DNA of 7,459 nucleotides from Acidobacteriota bacterium (GTDB lineage: Bacteria; Acidobacteriota; Thermoanaerobaculia; Multivoradales; UBA5704). The DNA is taken from the NCBI GenBank assembly GCA_003223675.1, contig QHVW01000958.1, positions 1-7,459 of the forward strand, given 5' to 3'. The translations under genes were made by a program, and so were the position numbers. Shown one piece after another: positions 4,888 to 7,459 of the stretch. The notes beneath the pieces were generated by a model. It ran no database searches and was not told where the DNA came from. It was given only the letters and a program-made list of their open reading frames with translations. The stretch's first letter is position 1. Every line of letters starts with the position of its first letter.

Positions 4888-6179
4888 GCCTCCTCCTCCG
4901 CCCGCCGCAGCGTCCAGCTCAGGAAGAGGAGGGCGGGGAAGCCCACCAGAGCCGTCCGGAAGGGGAAATCGACCAGGGAGAGCACGGCGAGCGCCACCAC
5001 GCCCGCCCAGGCCAGGGCCCGGTCCTCGGGCTCCCCCGACTCCCAGCGCAGGGCCCCCAGCAACAGCCAGAGCCCCCAGGCCAGCGCCAACAGCCCGGGG
5101 AGACCCCACTCCGCCGCCGATTCCAGGATGTCATTGTGGGCGTTGTCGAAGGCGCTCCCCTGGGTCAACCCCGGGAAGAAGACGGCGCCGCGGTCGATCA
5201 AGGCCAGCTTGGCGGGCGCGAACTCCGCCTGATAAGCCCCCTGGCCGACGCCGGCGAGCGGATGCTGCTCGAACATCCAGACCGCCGCGCGCCAGCCGTC
5301 GAACCGGCCGGTGAAGACGGAATTCCAGTTCCCGCGGGCCATCTCCTGCCACTTGAACACCACCCGCTCGCGCAGAGGGGCCACCCCGGCCGCCAGCAGG
5401 GCCAGGGCCACCGCGCCTCCGGCGAGGAGGAAGGCGATCCGGCGGCGCGGCATCCGCGCCCCCCAGAGCAGCAGGCTGCCGGCCAGCAGCGCGACCACCG
5501 CAGCGAGGGTCTGTGTCAACAGCAGGGCGTAGACGGAGACCGCCAGCGCCAGCGCCACGCCCCAGGTGCCGGGGCTTCCCCAACCCTCGCCGGTCCGCCG
5601 GCGCAGGAGGTCCTGGGCCAGCAGGCAGGGGAGGACGAGGAAGGCCGCGAGATCGCCGGGATTGCCGGCCAGCGACGTGATGGCGAGCCGCGCCTCCTTG
5701 ACGGTGGCGAGCTGCAGCGGCTGCCAGACGCCGTGGTACTGGGCGATGCCGAGCAGCGCCAGCAGGAAGGCCGGCCAGAGCAGCCCGCGCAGCAGCCGCT
5801 CCAGCCGGGAGGCCGGCAGGGCCACGCTCCACCCCACCAGCGCCGCGGCGCCGATCCAGAGATCGATCAGCGCCTCGCGCACGTGCAGCGGATGGCGCGT
5901 GAAGGCGAGCCCCAGCGTGGCCACCGCGAGCAGGGGCAGCACGATGCGCACGGCGGCCGGCCGCCAGAGGTCCGCGAGGCCCACCCGCGGGACCCGCGAC
6001 AGCCCCCAGGCCAGGCAGGCGAGCGAGGCCAGGGCCAGCCACTCGGCCGCCAGCAGCTTCGGCTGCCGGAACGACTCCTTGGCCACCGGCGCGAACACCA
6101 GCGGCGGCACCAGCGCCAGGAGCCAGAGGAAAAAGTTGCCGAGGCGCAGGTCCAGAGGCGGGCGACGGGCGGAGCTCAC
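4884..6179 (-). CDS. O-antigen ligase / Wzy-like polytopic membrane protein
   Basis: This 431-aa protein has about ten or more hydrophobic segments along its length and the Wzy_C-type signature late in the sequence: AGVGQGAYQ (309-317) at the start of the large periplasmic loop, AHNDILESAAEWGLPG (347-362) closing it, then the final transmembrane helices. WaaL ligases and Wzy polymerases join or polymerise sugar chains at the outer face of the inner membrane. Some relatives glycosylate proteins, so the acceptor cannot be told from sequence. The start is GTG 6179; I see no good ribosome binding site, only 32 bp separate it from the preceding gene, and TATACT lies about 9 nt upstream. It overlaps the TPR gene by 4 bases. 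Its presence in one operon with peptide-modifying genes is unusual and may link a modified peptide to surface polysaccharide. Confidence 0.88.
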   Translation of the reverse strand: MSSARRPPLDLRLGNFFLWLLALVPPLVFAPVAKESFRQPKLLAAEWLALASLACLAWGLSRVPRVGLADLWRPAAVRIVLPLLAVATLGLAFTRHPLHVREALIDLWIGAAALVGWSVALPASRLERLLRGLLWPAFLLALLGIAQYHGVWQPLQLATVKEARLAITSLAGNPGDLAAFLVLPCLLAQDLLRRRTGEGWGSPGTWGVALALAVSVYALLLTQTLAAVVALLAGSLLLWGARMPRRRIAFLLAGGAVALALLAAGVAPLRERVVFKWQEMARGNWNSVFTGRFDGWRAAVWMFEQHPLAGVGQGAYQAEFAPAKLALIDRGAVFFPGLTQGSAFDNAHNDILESAAEWGLPGLLALAWGLWLLLGALRWESGEPEDRALAWAGVVALAVLSLVDFPFRTALVGFPALLFLSWTLRRAEEEA

Positions 6180-6211
6180 GGCGCTGGAGTATACAGGGCG
6201 AGCCGACCCGC

Positions 6212-6550
6212 TCAGACCTGCGTCACGAGCTGGGGATCTTGCACCTCGGGCGCCAGGATCTCGCTCGTCCCGGCGGGGCTCGGCGGGACGGCGGGCGGCA
6301 GCTCTTGCGGAGGAGAGGGTGGAAGCTCGAATCGAAGGTCGAGCAGGGAAAGCTGCTCCCGCCGCCTCCGCGTGGTATCCAGGAACACCTGCTCGACCTG
6401 CGCCCCTCCCTCCGCTTGCGCTCGCAAGGAGGCCTCGACACGCGCGGCCTCCCGCTTCGCAAGCTCGATGCAGCGAGCGGAGGTGTCGAGAGCGTGTCTG
6501 AGATCAGCCACGACGGCAGGACCGTCGGGTGGCTTGGGCGATTCTTCCAT
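6212..6550 (-). CDS. Hypothetical 112-aa protein, helical with Pro-rich tail
   Basis: I do not recognise a family. Residues about 12-70 are predicted helical and charged (ADLRHALDTSARCIELAKRE, VEASLRAQAEGG), compatible with a coiled coil. From about 75 the protein is proline-rich (LPPSPPQELPPAVPPSP) and ends acidic to neutral. There is no signal peptide or membrane segment, and one cysteine (27). ATG 6550 is preceded by GAGGGGAG at suitable distance, a good ribosome binding site. It is the first gene after a strong terminator and a sigma-54-like promoter, and only 32 bp separate it from the ligase gene, so it is likely the first gene of the cassette operon. A regulatory or scaffold role would be guesswork. 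Confidence 0.75.
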   Translation of the reverse strand: MEESPKPPDGPAVVADLRHALDTSARCIELAKREAARVEASLRAQAEGGAQVEQVFLDTTRRRREQLSLLDLRFELPPSPPQELPPAVPPSPAGTSEILAPEVQDPQLVTQV

Positions 6551-6594
6551 AGGCTCCCCTCAACAAGGCAGACCCCAAAAAACTATAGCGGACG

Positions 6595-6610
6595 TGCAAT
6601 ATACGCGCCT
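6595..6610 (-). promoter_or_regulatory. Sigma-54 (RpoN) -24/-12 promoter of the cassette operon
   Basis: The minus strand reads AGGCGCGTATATTGCA. GG and GC are exactly 10 bases apart, and it matches TGGCACG-N4-TTGCA at 10 of 12 defined positions. The predicted start is an A near 6584, giving a 34-nt leader with the GAGGGGAG ribosome binding site before ATG 6550. It lies between the terminator of the upstream unit and the first operon gene. A TATAGT (6587-6582) is also present but has no matching -35 box. Confidence 0.68.
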
Positions 6611-6647
6611 GCCTGGCGTCGCGGCAGGCGGGCGGGCAAAGATGCCC
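6606..6647. repeat. Two adjacent inverted repeats upstream of the cassette promoter
   Basis: CGCCTGCC (6606-6613) pairs with GGCAGGCG (6623-6630) across a 9-nt loop and overlaps the -24 box of the sigma-54-like promoter. Next to it GGGCA (6634-6638) pairs with TGCCC (6643-6647) across AAGA. They could be regulator sites at the promoter. Position is suggestive; function is unproven. Confidence 0.4.
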
Positions 6648-6699
6648 ACAGCGATATGGGATTTCCATCGGTCTGGAGTATCCTGTAGAGGCTCCCTGG

Positions 6700-6734
6700 A
6701 AAAATCCGGGGGCGTGTCGCAACCACGCCCCCGG
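6700..6734 (-). terminator. Strong intrinsic terminator
   Basis: On the minus strand a perfect 11-bp stem, CCGGGGGCGTG with CACGCCCCCGG, closes a 7-nt loop and is followed at once by ATTTTT. It lies 23 bp after the stop of the small peptide and ends the upstream transcription unit, so the cassette operon needs its own promoter. Confidence 0.92.
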
Positions 6735-6757
6735 TCCAAGAGAGGCCTACTGACTAC

Positions 6758-6835
6758 TTAGCGGTGGCAGAGGCTTCCAGGGGGCACCCTTTCACCGCGC
6801 ACCTCGGGGGGGCCTTCTTCGTCCGGCTTAGACAT
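6758..6835 (-). CDS. Probable small peptide (25 aa)
   Basis: A 25-codon frame starts at ATG 6835, which overlaps the end of the 142-aa gene (ATGTCTAA). It is preceded by AAGGAAGG about 5 nt from the start, one of the best ribosome binding sites in the window. The peptide begins MSKPDEEGPPEVRGE and ends VPPGSLCHR: charged at the front, with a single cysteine third from the end. It is followed after 23 bp by a strong terminator. I do not recognise a family. It could be a translated short protein, a precursor peptide or a regulatory peptide; the tight coupling and clean placement before the terminator favour real translation. Confidence 0.55.
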   Translation of the reverse strand: MSKPDEEGPPEVRGERVPPGSLCHR

Positions 6836-7256
6836 GAGTCCCTTCCTTTCCTTGCGTCGTTGCGGTCTGATCGTGCGCCGAGGTCTGCGCACCGCCCACG
6901 GTGGGCGGCGGCGTGCCCGGAGTCTTCGACTTCTTCCCCCGGCGCTGGCGCGGCGTCACTCCGAACTGCGAGAGCGCCATGCTCGCCGTGCCGAGGTGGA
7001 CGACCGCGAAGGCCCGGAGCTTGCGCGCCGCCTCCCGTCCGGCTTCGATGGCCTTGTCCAGCTGCTGGGTGGCGACGAGCCGACTCCCTGCATGGCTCTC
7101 CTGCTGGACCTTGAGGTCCCTCGCCTGGGCCAGGAGCGCTTCCAGATCCGCCTTCAGGGCATCGACCCCCGGCAACTGAGCCGTGTTCTGCGCGCAGGCC
7201 CCGAGGACGGCTTCCCAGTCCCGGAAGACCTTCGCCTGTGCTGTGATCTCAGGCAT
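6828..7256 (-). CDS. Hypothetical 142-aa helical protein with basic tail
   Basis: I do not recognise a family. Residues 1-105 appear largely helical (VFRDWEAVLGACAQ, LKADLEALLAQARDLKVQQE, QQLDKAIEAGREAARKLRAF). A basic GVTPRQRRGKKSK segment (about 99-111) follows, then a low-complexity Pro/Thr/Gln tail. There is no signal peptide or membrane helix. ATG 7256 has AAAGGA 7-8 nt upstream. It lies 36 bp downstream of the partial gene at the right edge and overlaps the 25-codon peptide, so all three should share a transcript ending at the terminator near 6700. The compact helical part and basic tail would suit binding to nucleic acid or to a partner protein, but this is only composition. Confidence 0.78.
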   Translation of the reverse strand: MPEITAQAKVFRDWEAVLGACAQNTAQLPGVDALKADLEALLAQARDLKVQQESHAGSRLVATQQLDKAIEAGREAARKLRAFAVVHLGTASMALSQFGVTPRQRRGKKSKTPGTPPPTVGGAQTSAHDQTATTQGKEGTHV

Positions 7257-7292
7257 GATTCATTCCTTTCTTTCGGATGGCCTCGATCCCGC

Positions 7293-7459
7293 TCACCCGA
7301 TGTGGTTGGCGAGATAGAGGACGTTGTCGGTGAGCGGAGCCTGGCTCTGACCCTGGCTCTGCGGCGGACACAAGGAGATGTGGACGGTGTCGCCGATCAC
7401 CTCCGGCTTGAGCTCGGCGATGATCCGCTCGCCGGCACCGTCCCACACCTGCTTTACAA
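7293..7459 (-). CDS. Partial unknown protein, C-terminal 54 aa
   Basis: An open minus-strand frame enters from the right edge and stops at TGA 7295-7293. The visible part begins VKQVWDGAGERIIAELKPEV, has a Gln/Ser-rich stretch (PPQSQGQSQA) and ends TDNVLYLANHIG. About 89% of codons end in G or C, which fits a real gene, whereas the overlapping frame at 7249-7446 is arginine-rich and unlikely. No family is recognisable from this fragment. It is followed after 36 bp by the 142-aa gene on the same strand. Confidence 0.65.
   Translation of the reverse strand, partial: VKQVWDGAGERIIAELKPEVIGDTVHISLCPPQSQGQSQAPLTDNVLYLANHIG

Noticed and set aside
5136..6761. 541-codon plus-strand frame
   Set aside because: Antisense to the ligase and 112-aa genes, Gln/Arg/Gly-rich, and it crosses a promoter and a terminator.
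7249..7446. 65-codon minus-strand frame at the right edge
   Set aside because: Arginine-rich; another frame over the same DNA is open to the edge and has about 89% G/C-ending codons.

Overview
The window is very GC-rich, with strong G/C preference at third codon positions, and carries bacterial accessory DNA. Nearly all genes lie on the minus strand. Two sigma-54-type promoters, a GEMM-I cyclic-dinucleotide riboswitch and the radical SAM/PqqD/HPr-kinase-like cassette would fit an Acidobacteriota- or Desulfobacterota/Myxococcota-like genome. That placement is inference; there is no rRNA or other marker gene.

Layout from right to left, the direction of most transcription. (1) 7459-6700: the C-terminal end of an unrecognised protein, a 142-aa helical protein with a basic tail, and a probable 25-codon peptide with an excellent ribosome binding site. 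A strong intrinsic terminator closes this unit. (2) 6610-1668: a sigma-54-like promoter, then a seven-gene operon: a 112-aa unknown, an O-antigen ligase/Wzy-like membrane protein, a membrane-anchored TPR protein, an S24/S26 signal-peptidase-like protein whose serine position is cysteine, an HPr-kinase-like P-loop protein (ScmC-like), a PqqD-like peptide-binding protein, and a radical SAM/SPASM enzyme. Four of the junctions are 4-base ATGA or GTGA overlaps. The exception inside the cassette is the kinase-PqqD gap, which holds two tandem 18-bp hairpin units and a C-rich tract. (3) 1386-1665: on the plus strand and convergent with the radical SAM gene (2 bp between stops), a 61-aa peptide gene behind a good sigma-70-type promoter. 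It looks like the ribosomally made precursor that the cassette modifies. (4) 1231-1: a sigma-54-like promoter whose predicted start falls 3 nt before a c-di-GMP-I riboswitch, then a probable intrinsic terminator, a strong ribosome binding site and a secreted adhesin-like protein that runs off the left edge.

The most interesting reading is a RiPP-like (ribosomally synthesised, post-translationally modified peptide) system. The plus-strand peptide would be delivered by the PqqD protein, modified by the radical SAM/SPASM enzyme and perhaps by the kinase-like protein, and possibly cut by the unusual Cys/His S26-like protein. The operon also includes polysaccharide-polymerase/ligase-type genes. 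Next to it is a surface protein under apparent sigma-54 and c-di-GMP control, which suggests a link to surface or biofilm lifestyle. Family assignments come from motifs I can see; the joint function is inference.
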